This document shows, piece after piece, positions 7,824-16,135 of a DNA stretch of 64,000 nt. Source of the DNA: Lachnospiraceae bacterium (GTDB lineage: Bacteria; Bacillota; Clostridia; Lachnospirales; Lachnospiraceae); the NCBI GenBank assembly GCA_017461725.1, contig JAFTXG010000022.1:1-64000 (forward strand), given 5' to 3'. The notes beneath the pieces are model-generated. The model saw nothing but the letters and a program-made list of their open reading frames with translations. It had not been told where the DNA came from and ran no database searches. Each line of letters opens with the position of its first letter. Position 1 is the stretch's first letter. The position numbers and the translations under genes were made by a program.

Positions 7824-8504
7824 ATGATTGAGAGATTAATACTGGCATACCGAGCAGAGATTTATGAATGGACTGTTCCGAGTATAGTGAAATTCATAAA
7901 AGAAAAGTGGAAAGTACTTTTGATTGTACTATTACCTGCAATTGTTATTTTGGGCATCGGTATTTTAGCGATATGTTTTGAATGGAACATCTTAATTTAT
8001 ATTTTGTTGTTATTTGAATTGGTGTATGTTTTTATCGTTGATCGTTATATCGTTAAAAGCCATCAGAAAGGTTTATGTGCTAGAAAAGAACATTTGTTGA
8101 AAGTGCGTAAATTGTTAAAAAGCTTTTGCCCAAGTAGAGATATATGTAAAGAACGAGAATTAATGATGATTATAGATCGTTTAACTGAGATAATTGAAAA
8201 TGGTAATCCTATCAAAAATTTGGGGGAGAGATTCATAAAATTTGTAAAAGGGATAATATTTCCCATAGTTGGATTTTTTGCTGGAATTAGTGCTACACAT
8301 TTTGGAAATATGGATTTGGATTACATTATAGATCTGGGAATTGGTATTATTGTTTGCTTAGGGGCAGGTTATGTCCTTTGGATTTGCCTTACCAAGGCTG
8401 TACATAGTATGGTGTTTAGAGATTATGACGCTGCTTTAGCTTTGCGAGAGGACATAAAAGATATATTGCTATTTTATACAAATAGTGAAGAAAATTTGCA
8501 GTAG
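7824..8504 (+). CDS. Hypothetical membrane protein
   Basis: The product is 226 aa and is not recognised. Two hydrophobic helices lie near residues 30-75 (VLLIVLLPAIVILGIGILAI, then a segment with YILLLFELVYVF). Two more lie near residues 145-195. A charged loop of about 65 residues separates the pairs. It starts 6 nt after the methyltransferase stop. It is more AT-rich than the flanking genes, which points to an accessory origin. Confidence 0.55.
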   Translation: MIERLILAYRAEIYEWTVPSIVKFIKEKWKVLLIVLLPAIVILGIGILAICFEWNILIYILLLFELVYVFIVDRYIVKSHQKGLCARKEHLLKVRKLLKSFCPSRDICKERELMMIIDRLTEIIENGNPIKNLGERFIKFVKGIIFPIVGFFAGISATHFGNMDLDYIIDLGIGIIVCLGAGYVLWICLTKAVHSMVFRDYDAALALREDIKDILLFYTNSEENLQ

Positions 8505-8542
8505 GAAGCAGGTTGGAAAGGTAAAAAGGAGTGAATCACCAA

Positions 8543-9112
8543 ATGCTTTTTGATATACATTGTCTACCCCTAAAAATCCTTCATACCCCTCGAAAAACCC
8601 TTTCCCTCGAGATCACCCCCGACGGTCTCCTTGTCCGCGCCCCACGTCACATGACCCGTGGCCAGATCGACACCTTTCTAGCCGAAAAAAGAAGTTGGAT
8701 CGAAAAACACTGGCGGATTATGCAGGAGCGCCAGGCCGCCCTGAACCAATTACCGCCTTTCACAATGGAGGAACTCAGAGCGTTGGCGGAGAAGGCATCG
8801 GTTGTCATTCCGGAGAGAGTGAAACACTATGCGCCTCTGATCGGTGTCGATTACGGGCGGATCACCATTCGGAATCAGCGCACCCGCTGGGGCAGCTGCT
8901 CCGACAAAGGAAACCTCAATTTCAATTGTCTGCTGATGTTGCTGCCGGACGATGTGATTGACAGCGTTGTGGTTCACGAGCTTTGCCACAGAAAACACAT
9001 GAATCATTCGCCGCAGTTTTATGCGGAAATTGAGAAGGTGTTTCCGGAGTACCAAAGATGCCGGAGATGGCTGAGGGAGAACGGCAGTGTTTATTTGAGC
9101 CGTCTTCCGTAG
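8543..9112 (+). CDS. YgjP-like (DUF45/M48-type) metallopeptidase
   Basis: The product is 189 aa from the ATG at 8543, chosen because AAAAGGAG lies 11 nt upstream; the GTG at 8531 is too close to it. The family signature TRWGSCS precedes the zinc site HELCHRKHMNHS (His, Glu, His, with a later FYAEIEKVFPEY). YgjP-type proteins are small cytoplasmic metallopeptidase-like proteins often found beside restriction genes. The substrate is unknown. Confidence 0.85.
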   Translation: MLFDIHCLPLKILHTPRKTLSLEITPDGLLVRAPRHMTRGQIDTFLAEKRSWIEKHWRIMQERQAALNQLPPFTMEELRALAEKASVVIPERVKHYAPLIGVDYGRITIRNQRTRWGSCSDKGNLNFNCLLMLLPDDVIDSVVVHELCHRKHMNHSPQFYAEIEKVFPEYQRCRRWLRENGSVYLSRLP

Positions 9113-9195
9113 AGCGGGTCTATAGTTGTGATGTTGCCAGGAGTGAGGGCACGGACATTTATGATGAATTTCAGATAAAAACCAGAGGAGTTTCT

Positions 9196-10242
9196 ATGTT
9201 AACCTACACCTACCTATCCAAAGGCCGCTTCGGTCTTGTAGAAAAACCAATCCCCACCATCCTTCATGAGCGGGATGCCATTGTCAAGGTCACCCTTGCC
9301 AGTATCTGTTCCAGCGATCTGCACATCAAGCATGGCAGCGTTCCGAGAGCGGTCGAGGGCATCACGGTCGGCCATGAGATGGTTGGCATCGTTACGGAGG
9401 TCGGCCCGGCGGTGACGCACGTGAAGCCCGGCGACAGAGTGACGGTCAATGTGGAGACCTTCTGTGGCGAATGCTTTTTCTGCAAGCGCGGCTATGTCAA
9501 TAACTGTACCGACAAAAACGGCGGCTGGGCCCTTGGCTGCCGCATTGACGGCGGTCAGGCGGAATATGTGCGCGTGCCGTTCGCGGATCAGGGGTTGAAC
9601 AAGATTCCCGACACGGTCAGTGACAGACAGGCTCTGCTGGTCGGCGATGTGCTTGCCACGGGATTCTGGGCGGCGCGAATCTCGGAGATCACCGAGGAGG
9701 ACACGGTCCTCATTATCGGCGCAGGCCCGACGGGAATCTGCACGCTTCTTTGCGTGATGCTGAAAAATCCTAAACGGATCATTGTCTGCGAAAAGGATGA
9801 GAACCGCATCAAGTTTATCCAGGAGCATTATCTGGGCGTGCTTACCGTCACGCCCGACGAGTGTCTCGATGTTGTTCGCCGGAACAGCGATCACGGCGGA
9901 GCGGATGTGGTGCTCGAGGTGGCCGGAAGCGATTCCACCTTCCGCCTCGCGTGGGAGTGCGCGCGTCCGAATGGAATCGTCACGGTGGTTGCCCTTTATG
10001 ACCGGGCGCAGGTGCTGCCGCTGCCGGAGATGTACGGAAAGAACCTGACGTTCAAGACCGGCGGTGTGGACGGATGCGATTGCGAGGAGACGTTGAGGCT
10101 GATTGCCGAGGGCAAGATCGATACGGAGCCGCTGATCACGCATACTTATTCGCTTGAGCGGATCGAAGAAGCGTATGAATTGTTTGAGAATAAGCGTGAT
10201 GGGGTGATAAAAGTCGCGGTAGAGTGTGGAGATTATGATTAA
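9196..10242 (+). CDS. Zinc-dependent alcohol dehydrogenase family protein
   Basis: The product is 348 aa, a normal length. The catalytic zinc site shows ICSSDLHIKHG and GHEMVGIVTEVG. The structural zinc cysteines are in CGECFFCKRGYVNNC, and the Rossmann nucleotide site is IIGAGPTGICTLL. The ATG at 9196 is chosen because AGGAG precedes it and the family N-terminus begins there. It oxidises or reduces an alcohol/aldehyde with NAD(P). It resembles secondary-alcohol (isopropanol/butanediol) dehydrogenases, but the substrate is not certain. It is more GC-rich than the neighbouring accessory genes. Confidence 0.85.
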   Translation: MLTYTYLSKGRFGLVEKPIPTILHERDAIVKVTLASICSSDLHIKHGSVPRAVEGITVGHEMVGIVTEVGPAVTHVKPGDRVTVNVETFCGECFFCKRGYVNNCTDKNGGWALGCRIDGGQAEYVRVPFADQGLNKIPDTVSDRQALLVGDVLATGFWAARISEITEEDTVLIIGAGPTGICTLLCVMLKNPKRIIVCEKDENRIKFIQEHYLGVLTVTPDECLDVVRRNSDHGGADVVLEVAGSDSTFRLAWECARPNGIVTVVALYDRAQVLPLPEMYGKNLTFKTGGVDGCDCEETLRLIAEGKIDTEPLITHTYSLERIEEAYELFENKRDGVIKVAVECGDYD

Positions 10243-10295
10243 AATGCTTTTTATTTGCTACGGTAACAAAAAACATAGAGTCTTGATATGACAGA

Positions 10296-10333
10296 AAAAA
10301 GCAGCGGGGTCAGAGATGACTTTGCTGCTTTTT
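10296..10333. terminator. Bidirectional terminator
   Basis: AAAAAGCAGC (10296-10305) and GCTGCTTTTT (10324-10333) form a perfect 10-bp stem with A and T tails. It ends both the alcohol dehydrogenase gene (plus strand) and the HipA/HTH operon (minus strand). Confidence 0.8.
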
Positions 10334-10356
10334 AGTGGGGAAAGACGGCTACTATT

Positions 10357-11172
10357 TCATTGCCAGTTCCGTTTTAGAATCTCGCTTTTAAGATACAAAG
10401 TATTCTTTCCGGACGACTTGATTGGATGAAGTTTTCCAGCCTTGGTTAAATAGTCAATATTTTGTCTGCTACAACCCAGAATTTCTGCGGCTTCTGCGAC
10501 ATTCACAACTCGATGTACAACAAAATTCTGAAAGTCAGAAGCAGTTAGAGGAACTTTCGTTCCAATACGATACAATGTAACTGCACTAACGCTTAGATTA
10601 ACGTCCCATTCGATGCCGTGTCCTCCGGGTTGGAGAGTAATTGCATAAAAGAAATCTTCGTTTTTGAATAGTACTTGAAAAGACGGTGCATTTTTATAGC
10701 GATCAATAATACTGCACTTTTTCACGCTTCCGTCACGGAAGAAAACCAAAAGTGAGAAATTATTAAGTGGAACAACATCTTCGATTAGTTTGTTAAATCG
10801 TTTTTTGATTTGTTCCGGGAGTTGATTTTCTTCAATTGGGACAAGGTAGTAATCATCTTGTGCGCATCGCCCCATGGACAGCATCAGCAGTCCAAATTCG
10901 TCGTATTCTTTTAGATTGTTGTCTTTTAGCACTTGACCAAGGTTTTGGCGATCAGTAGGAACAATACGTTGTTGCACCCATATCTTGCTCCAATAGGAGT
11001 TGATAGACGTCTCGCCCTTTTTAATAAAGGATGATAGAAGCAATGGAGTTTCCCAAGGGTCTGCATTTTCAGGAAGTTCAATATAAAATCGTTTTTCAAC
11101 TTCGTAATATAGCAAGTAAGCAAGATCAATCTGGTTAACGACAGATTCATCTCGAATTGCAAAAATCTTCAT
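10357..11172 (-). CDS. DUF2442-like protein with C-terminal HTH
   Basis: The product is 271 aa. The middle (about residues 140-215) reads like a DUF2442 domain (LLVFFRDGSVKKCSIID, ending in a beta-rich SAVTLYRIG). The C-terminus (about 220-271) is a MerR/HTH_17-type DNA-binding helix-turn-helix (VVNVAEAAEILGCSRQNIDY). It overlaps the HipA-like gene by 26 nt. It may be the repressor or antitoxin partner of the kinase and the protein that binds the twin operators. That partnership is inferred from the coupling. Confidence 0.6.
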   Translation of the reverse strand: MKIFAIRDESVVNQIDLAYLLYYEVEKRFYIELPENADPWETPLLLSSFIKKGETSINSYWSKIWVQQRIVPTDRQNLGQVLKDNNLKEYDEFGLLMLSMGRCAQDDYYLVPIEENQLPEQIKKRFNKLIEDVVPLNNFSLLVFFRDGSVKKCSIIDRYKNAPSFQVLFKNEDFFYAITLQPGGHGIEWDVNLSVSAVTLYRIGTKVPLTASDFQNFVVHRVVNVAEAAEILGCSRQNIDYLTKAGKLHPIKSSGKNTLYLKSEILKRNWQ

Positions 11173-11968
11173 ATATACACCACCTTTTCCAGATCATCTC
11201 CCAAATTTTATCCTGTAGAGTTGGGGAGACGATACCGTCTAAATCATGCATTAAAACTGCTTTATCCGTTTTTTTCAGAGCATTCAACATGGGAGTTTTA
11301 TCTCTCGGAATCAATTTCAGATTTTCCAGGGTAGACCCAGATCCGATGTAATTGTTGACACGCTTGTCGTCCATAACATCGTACTGAGCTACTGCGGTAT
11401 CATCCGTGCAACTAAACAATAACGAGAGACCGTGATCGAAGAGCGGTGCTAAGTGGATAGTTTTTTTTCGGCTATTGCGTAACACTTCAATATTGGCTCC
11501 GTGTCGGTCTCGATTTAGAATCAGGAAGTCAACCACAAACATCTGATAGAGGTATTCATCCCAACCATTACGGATACAGAAATCTAATACGGATTCATTT
11601 TCTATGTGTTCAGCCTCCCAATAAGTGTCGAGCGCAAGTTTGCTTTCTCCTCGTTGTTTGAAATCTTCAGAGGCACATAGGTATACTTCGTGTGATTTTC
11701 CATCAATTGTTACATCAGCGTGGATTAGTTGATAGTGTAGATGGGGAATCCCCAGAATGTCCAATAGACGATCCACAATGATTTCATTAACACATTCGTG
11801 TCCTATAATACCTTTTAGTTTATCAAAATTAGAAAGTTTGTAATATATTTTCTTTCCGCCCAGCGTAGAGTACGCCTTCAAGAAAGAACCGGCTGTGCCG
11901 GAAGAATTGCGGATTTTGGACCATGATAAATATGTCATGTCCTGCTTGTCTCTGATTATTCTGTTCAT
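11147..11968 (-). CDS. HipA-like kinase
   Basis: The product is 273 aa from the ATG at 11968, with AAAGGAG on the minus strand at proper spacing. Kinase motifs are FLILNRDRHGANIEVL (catalytic Asp and metal-binding Asn) and HLAPLFDHGLSL (the DFG-like metal site). It is shorter than classical HipA and lacks the N-terminal HipA-N1 domain, like the compact HipA-like proteins common in Firmicutes. HipA kinases phosphorylate targets such as GltX and cause growth arrest. The kinase gene comes first here and the HTH gene second, the reverse of hipBA. Confidence 0.75.
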   Translation of the reverse strand: MNRIIRDKQDMTYLSWSKIRNSSGTAGSFLKAYSTLGGKKIYYKLSNFDKLKGIIGHECVNEIIVDRLLDILGIPHLHYQLIHADVTIDGKSHEVYLCASEDFKQRGESKLALDTYWEAEHIENESVLDFCIRNGWDEYLYQMFVVDFLILNRDRHGANIEVLRNSRKKTIHLAPLFDHGLSLLFSCTDDTAVAQYDVMDDKRVNNYIGSGSTLENLKLIPRDKTPMLNALKKTDKAVLMHDLDGIVSPTLQDKIWEMIWKRWCIYEDFCNSR

Positions 11969-11991
11969 AGCGCATTCACTCCTTTGTGCTA

Positions 11992-12053
11992 ATTTTACTA
12001 TTTTACTTGTCATATGTCAAGTGAAAAGAATGTTGCTATTTGCCATATGACAA
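11992..12053 (-). promoter_or_regulatory. hipA-like promoter with two operators
   Basis: On the minus strand, TTGACA (12020-12015) and TAAAAT (11997-11992) are spaced 17 bp apart. The motif TTGNCATATGNCAA occurs twice: at 12007-12020, overlapping the -35 box, and at 12040-12053. Their centres are 33 bp apart, about three helical turns. This strongly suggests repression by a dimer, possibly with looping, and most simply autoregulation by the operon. Confidence 0.75.
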
Positions 12054-12111
12054 GTGAATAGGTGGAGAAGAATGGATAATAAAAGCTACATAAGCAGAGA
12101 GGAAAAGTGGG

Positions 12112-12140
12112 TTGATAGTTTGAAAGAAAAACAATATAAT
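12112..12140 (+). promoter_or_regulatory. Promoter before the second phosphoesterase copy
   Basis: TTGATA (12112-12117) and TATAAT (12135-12140) are spaced 17 bp apart, pointing towards the broken phosphoesterase gene. Confidence 0.6.
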
Positions 12141-12216
12141 ATACTCGTGAGTTAGCAACTAGCAGTAAGACGGGACATTGATTAAGAAACACTGAGATCT
12201 TTTTGGGGGTGTTAGA

Positions 12217-12904
12217 ATGATTTACATTACTGGGGACACACGGAAGTTTTAACCGCATCGCAGATTTCTGCAGAGAGAATCACACAACCAAAGACGACAT
12301 CTTGATTATCTTGGGCGATGCGGGAATCAATTTTCAACGTGGATTTGTAGATATCATGAAGAAGGATTTTTTGGCGGAGCTGCCGATCACGCTGCTCTGT
12401 ATCCATGGCAATCACGAGCAGAGACCGTTCGCGATTCAGACGTATACGGAACAAGAATGGCATGGTGGTGTCGTCTATGTGGAGAATGAATATCCGAGTA
12501 TCCTCTTCGCCAAGGACGGTGAAATCTATGATCTGGATGGACAAAAGGCCATCGCCATCGGCGGTGCCTACAGCATCGACAAGATGTATCGGATTATGTA
12601 TGGCTACGGATGGTGGGCGGATGAACAGCCGTCCGATGAGATCAAACGGTATGTGGAGATGCAGTTGGCGGCGAGAGATTGGACGATCGATGTGGTGCTG
12701 TCCCACACGGTGCCGTTAAAGTACGAGCCGACGGAGGTGTTCCTGCCGGGCGTGGATCAGAGCCGGGTAGATAAGTCTACGGAGGAATGGCTGGGGAAGA
12801 TCGAGGAGAGACTGGAGTACCGGAGGTGGTACTGTGGGCATTATCATACGGAGAAGGAAGTGGATAGGGTGAGATTGATGTTTGAGGGGATTGATGTGTT
12901 TTAG
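12217..12904 (+). pseudogene. Metallophosphoesterase copy, frameshifted
   Basis: This is a close paralogue of the gene at 3273-3962. From the ATG at 12217 the frame reads MIYITGDT and then RKF and a stop at 12250. Compared with the intact copy, 2 nt are missing from the cacaca run, which destroys the GDTHG metal motif. After that the frame matches the paralogue to the end (LGDAG, GNHEQ, GHYH). A restart at TTG 12302 would give a 200-aa protein without the first metal-binding block and so probably inactive. Confidence 0.8.
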
Positions 12905-12927
12905 TTTGATACAAAGGAGGATTAGAA

Positions 12928-13455
12928 ATGATTTTAGATAATTATTGGAAACTTGAACTACGAGTAATCATTTGTGCCTTAAGGATATGGAAAATAGTTC
13001 CGCTTGTTTCTTGGTTTGAGCTTCTGCAACATCAAGTAAATAAATGTATTTTATACTCGACAATTATTGTTAGAAAAATAATTGAAGATGAAAAATGGGC
13101 AAAAGATGTATGTGATAATAGTAATGGTACTCCTATGCCAGAATTTCCCATTTTGAATGCGGAAATAAATGTTTATGAATATCATTTTGTGGGAGATAAG
13201 GATTGGATTGGACCTAAGGTTGTTGTTGATAATTATGATGTAAATAACAATAAAAAAATACAGTTTAAGTTGGAACATGCATGTAATAATATCATTCATT
13301 CTTACCTGTGGTCGCTTGTGTTCTCTGAGAAGCACAAAAAGGTAAAGGGGTTTGTAACAGCCTCTGACCGTTTCAAGGATAAGTATATGTATTTGGTATC
13401 AATTGATGAGTGGTTGAAAGCCTTAGAGTATTGTATAGAGAATGCAAATATATAG
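12928..13455 (+). CDS. Hypothetical protein
   Basis: The product is 175 aa, not recognised. AAAGGAGG precedes the ATG at good spacing, so it is probably a real gene. It starts with a helical segment rich in Ile/Leu/Trp, followed by a soluble, Asn- and Lys-rich part with an EHACNNIIHSYLW helix. It is strongly AT-rich, as expected for recently acquired DNA. Confidence 0.5.
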   Translation: MILDNYWKLELRVIICALRIWKIVPLVSWFELLQHQVNKCILYSTIIVRKIIEDEKWAKDVCDNSNGTPMPEFPILNAEINVYEYHFVGDKDWIGPKVVVDNYDVNNNKKIQFKLEHACNNIIHSYLWSLVFSEKHKKVKGFVTASDRFKDKYMYLVSIDEWLKALEYCIENANI

Positions 13456-13530
13456 ATTTTTATCGAAAACTTCCGCTAGACTTCCTCCCCTTTCTGTGAT
13501 AGTATCTGTGTCCTGAAAGGAGGAGGTGCC

Positions 13531-13797
13531 ATGTCAATCCTAAGACAACTCTACCAAGGGAATATCTGTCCACAGGAATATACTGCGCCGGACAATGACA
13601 GTTACCACGAGGCAATGAGTGAGCTGATTGAGATCTGCGATGAGTTCGAAGCGACGTTGACGGAGCATCAGAAGGTGCTGTTCGAGGCCTTCGAGTTAGC
13701 CAGTGCGATGGTGACGGATCTGGAGCAGGAGGATTATTTCTGCAAGGGATTTGTGCTGGGAGCGCAAATCATGCGGGAGATTGAAGAAGGAGTATAA
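13531..13797 (+). CDS. DUF6809-like small protein
   Basis: The product is 88 aa. The pattern LRQLYQGNICPQEY at the N-terminus and CKGFVLGAQIMREIEE at the C-terminus match a small helical family common in mobile elements of gut Clostridia (DUF6809, from memory). AAAGGAGG precedes the ATG. It marks the start of the mobile-island gene set. The function is unknown. Confidence 0.7.
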   Translation: MSILRQLYQGNICPQEYTAPDNDSYHEAMSELIEICDEFEATLTEHQKVLFEAFELASAMVTDLEQEDYFCKGFVLGAQIMREIEEGV

Positions 13798-13902
13798 CAG
13801 AAAAAAGGAAATGTGAATGCAGTGCAGAATGAGTGGCTTCGGTTAAAGGGGCCGCTTGTTCTGCTGTGATGCAGTCGCTTGAATTGAATATATATTGGCG
13901 AT

Positions 13903-13962
13903 AAAAGCCGCTGCACAGAGATGACTGAGCGAGATCAGTTGTCGAAGTGGAGCGGCTTTTTT
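13903..13962 (+). terminator. Two-tier hairpin terminator
   Basis: AAAAGCCGCT (13903-13912) and AGCGGCTTTT (13951-13960) form a perfect 10-bp stem followed by more T residues. The loop carries a second hairpin (ACTGA/TCAGT). It lies in a 260-nt non-coding gap with two further small stems, TCTCGC/GCGAGA (13979-13992) and GCCGAC/GTCGGC (14009-14029), just before the RepA-like gene. Confidence 0.7.
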
Positions 13963-14058
13963 GTGTGCGGCGTTTAAAGTCTCGCTCGCGAGATTTTAAA
14001 TATAAAAGGCCGACCTCGAGAGAGTCGGCGACAAAAAATACGAAAGGAGATTTTCTGT

Positions 14059-15087
14059 ATGAACGAAAATCAAAACACACTGGCCGTCATCGACGGCGAA
14101 ACACTGATGGACATGGACTTTCCGGCAACGAAATTCTGTGTCGAAACACTATTACCGCAGGGGATCTGCATGCTGGGCGGCGCACCGAAGGTGGGCAAGT
14201 CATGGCTGGTGCTCGACCTCTGTCTGCGGGTCGCAAAGGGAGAACCGCTCTGGGAGATGCCAACTAGACAAGGGACAGTTCTCTATCTCTGTCTGGAGGA
14301 TTCGATGCGACGAATCAAGGAACGCCTCTGGAAGATCACCGATGAGGCGCCGGACAATATCCACTTTGCCAATGAGGCGAGGACGATCAATGACGGTCTT
14401 GCCGATCAGCTTCGGGCCTTTGTGCAGGCGCATCCGGACACGGTGCTGATCGTGATCGACACCTTCCAGATCATCCGTAGCAACAGCCAGGACATCTCCT
14501 ACGCCAGCGAGTATGAGGAGATGAGACTGCTGAAGAGCATTGCAGACGAGCTGAATCTCACCATCCTTCTGGTGCATCATCTGCGCAAACAATCCGACCG
14601 CGATCCACTGAACATGCTGTCCGGTACCACCGGAATCAGCGGTGCATTGGACGCGGTTTTTGTGTTGGAGAAGACTGATCGAGGAAGCGATGGCGCGACA
14701 CTGAAGTGTACCGGGCGTGATATTCAGGACCGGCATTTGGAACTGAGGCTGTCAAAGGAGAGCTGTGTCTGGTGTCGGATCTCCGACAGCCTCACTGAGC
14801 CGACGCTGATGCTGCCGGAACCGATGCGGGAGTTAGTGGAATTCATGAAGCAGAAAACCTATTTCCGCGGAGGCAATACGGAGCTGGTCAATGAGTTCAA
14901 TGCGTTCTCCGGTCGCTCACTCATCGCCAAAAGTCTGAAGCAGCTGATGAACAATAATCGACGTCAGTTGGAGGAGAATCATGTGACCTTCTATAGCTTC
15001 ACCGAGAAGCCTAACCGCATGGTGGAGATCATCTACCACGGGCCTGAAACCGATGACGGTAACGCAAGAAACGCAAGTTACGAATAA
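14059..15087 (+). CDS. RepA-like AAA ATPase (replication protein type)
   Basis: The product is 342 aa with a RecA/DnaB-like ATPase core. Walker A is GGAPKVGKSW near residue 38, Walker B is VLIVIDTFQ near 133, and a sensor region has LLVHHLRKQS. The class (AAA_25, RepA/KaiC-like helicases) is common in plasmids and integrative elements, where it serves replication. AAAGGAG precedes the ATG. Inverted and direct TGCGTT repeats lie at and after its 3' end. No relaxase or coupling protein is seen in the window, so the element looks incomplete or mosaic. Confidence 0.75.
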   Translation: MNENQNTLAVIDGETLMDMDFPATKFCVETLLPQGICMLGGAPKVGKSWLVLDLCLRVAKGEPLWEMPTRQGTVLYLCLEDSMRRIKERLWKITDEAPDNIHFANEARTINDGLADQLRAFVQAHPDTVLIVIDTFQIIRSNSQDISYASEYEEMRLLKSIADELNLTILLVHHLRKQSDRDPLNMLSGTTGISGALDAVFVLEKTDRGSDGATLKCTGRDIQDRHLELRLSKESCVWCRISDSLTEPTLMLPEPMRELVEFMKQKTYFRGGNTELVNEFNAFSGRSLIAKSLKQLMNNNRRQLEENHVTFYSFTEKPNRMVEIIYHGPETDDGNARNASYE

Positions 15088-15128
15088 ATTGGTGGTGTCA
15101 AAATTTGCGTTGCCTGCGTTACTTGCGT
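15062..15128. repeat. Iteron-like cluster
   Basis: ACGCAAG occurs twice in direct orientation (15062-15068, 15071-15077). The complementary form TTGCGT or TGCGTT occurs three times (about 15104-15111, 15115-15120, 15122-15128). The block GAAACGCAAGTTAC is nearly the reverse complement of GTTACTTGCGTTTC. Repeats beside a RepA-like gene may be replication-protein binding sites; alternatively they form a simple hairpin. Confidence 0.45.
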
Positions 15129-15130
15129 TT

Positions 15131-15716
15131 CGGAGACCGGACACAGAGAAAAAAGGGTTGTGGGGGACAACCGGAGCGCGACCGTGATTTAGCCGCGTGG
15201 GGCCGTATTTGCCCCACGTTGCGATTTTTCAGAGGCAGGCGAGGGTTTGCCCGATGAGATGAAAAAAAGGCCACTTTTGCAAAAAAGTATAAAAAATGGG
15301 CAGGGTCGAAAAAAAAGCAGGAGAAAGGAAAGGGGTCGCGGCGCTTCCCCTTTCCCCTCCACAACTGCCGGCAACGCCGACAGAATAAAGGTTTTTCGGG
15401 GATGGGAGAGGACGGTGAAAAAGGGGTCGTAAAGGGGAGTGGGTGGTGAAAAAAGGGGTCGTAGGGGGCGGAAAGGCGCATGAAATAAAGAAAATGAGAG
15501 GGATCGCGCTCTAAATAGATCAAAACCGTGCGGAGGTAGCACGTGTTTTTGTGGAACATCGATTGATATAGTGCAATGGTATTCAAGAGATAAGTAATTT
15601 AGCTGGAGGTTATGATTGCCTTATAGATGGAAGGTAGGAGATTAAGACCGTACTTTTTGAGGTGGGCCGTTAATGAATTTATCTTCCAAATTGAAAATGA
15701 ATGCAATTTAGAAGAA
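15131..15716. other. Non-coding stretch
   Basis: No convincing gene is seen. It has purine-rich, strongly biased composition, with the motif GGGGTCG preceded by A-runs repeated three times between 15330 and 15465. Open frames on either strand here are low-complexity (Pro/Phe- or Arg/Lys-rich) and lack ribosome sites. It may be a degenerated part of the mobile element or an origin-like region. Confidence 0.4.
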
Positions 15717-15775
15717 GAGAGTTTCGCATCTGAATGCGAAACTCTCTTGCTTTAATCGGAAAAAGAATGTATAAT
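15717..15775 (+). promoter_or_regulatory. Hairpin and promoter before the HTH gene
   Basis: GAGAGTTTCGCAT (15717-15729) and ATGCGAAACTCTC (15734-15746) form a perfect 13-bp stem with a 4-nt loop. Directly after it come TTGCTT (15747-15752) and TATAAT (15770-15775), spaced 17 bp. The palindrome may be a terminator for upstream transcription or an operator for the HTH protein encoded downstream. Confidence 0.65.
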
Positions 15776-15808
15776 AAAGTCAATGTTTGTAGCCGGAGGT
15801 CGAATGAT

Positions 15809-16027
15809 ATGGCGATTTCATATAACAAGCTCTGGAAATTACTCGTTGACAAAAAAATGAGCAAGGCGGATCTGCGTAAAGCAGCCGGTATTGCCCCAAA
15901 TACGATGACACGATTACGTCGTGATGAAGAAGTAACTCTTTCTGTTCTTAATAAGATTTGTAAAACGCTGGAAGTCGATATTGGGGACATCATGGAGTTT
16001 TTGCCAGAATCTGAAGAACAGAAATAG
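15809..16027 (+). CDS. XRE-type regulator next to the restriction-modification gene
   Basis: The product is 72 aa, a single Cro/CI-like helix-turn-helix (SKADLRKAAGIAPNTMTRLR, then VLNKICKTLEVDIGDIMEF). The ATG at 15809 is chosen because GGAGG lies 9 nt upstream. Such small proteins often control adjacent restriction-modification genes as C-proteins or repressors, and the type IIG gene starts 108 nt downstream. Confidence 0.8.
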   Translation: MAISYNKLWKLLVDKKMSKADLRKAAGIAPNTMTRLRRDEEVTLSVLNKICKTLEVDIGDIMEFLPESEEQK

Positions 16028-16135
16028 ATTTGACCAGTTTGCCATAAAAGGTGTCTGTAAGTGAGTAGCTATCTCTTGACATTGGTGTGGAGCATAATAG
16101 GGTCAATTGTACGCTAAAAATCGGAGGAAAATAGA

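Noticed and set aside
15189..15586. Minus-strand proteins rich in Pro, Phe and Ser
   Set aside because: They arise from the purine-biased plus strand and have low complexity and no start signals.
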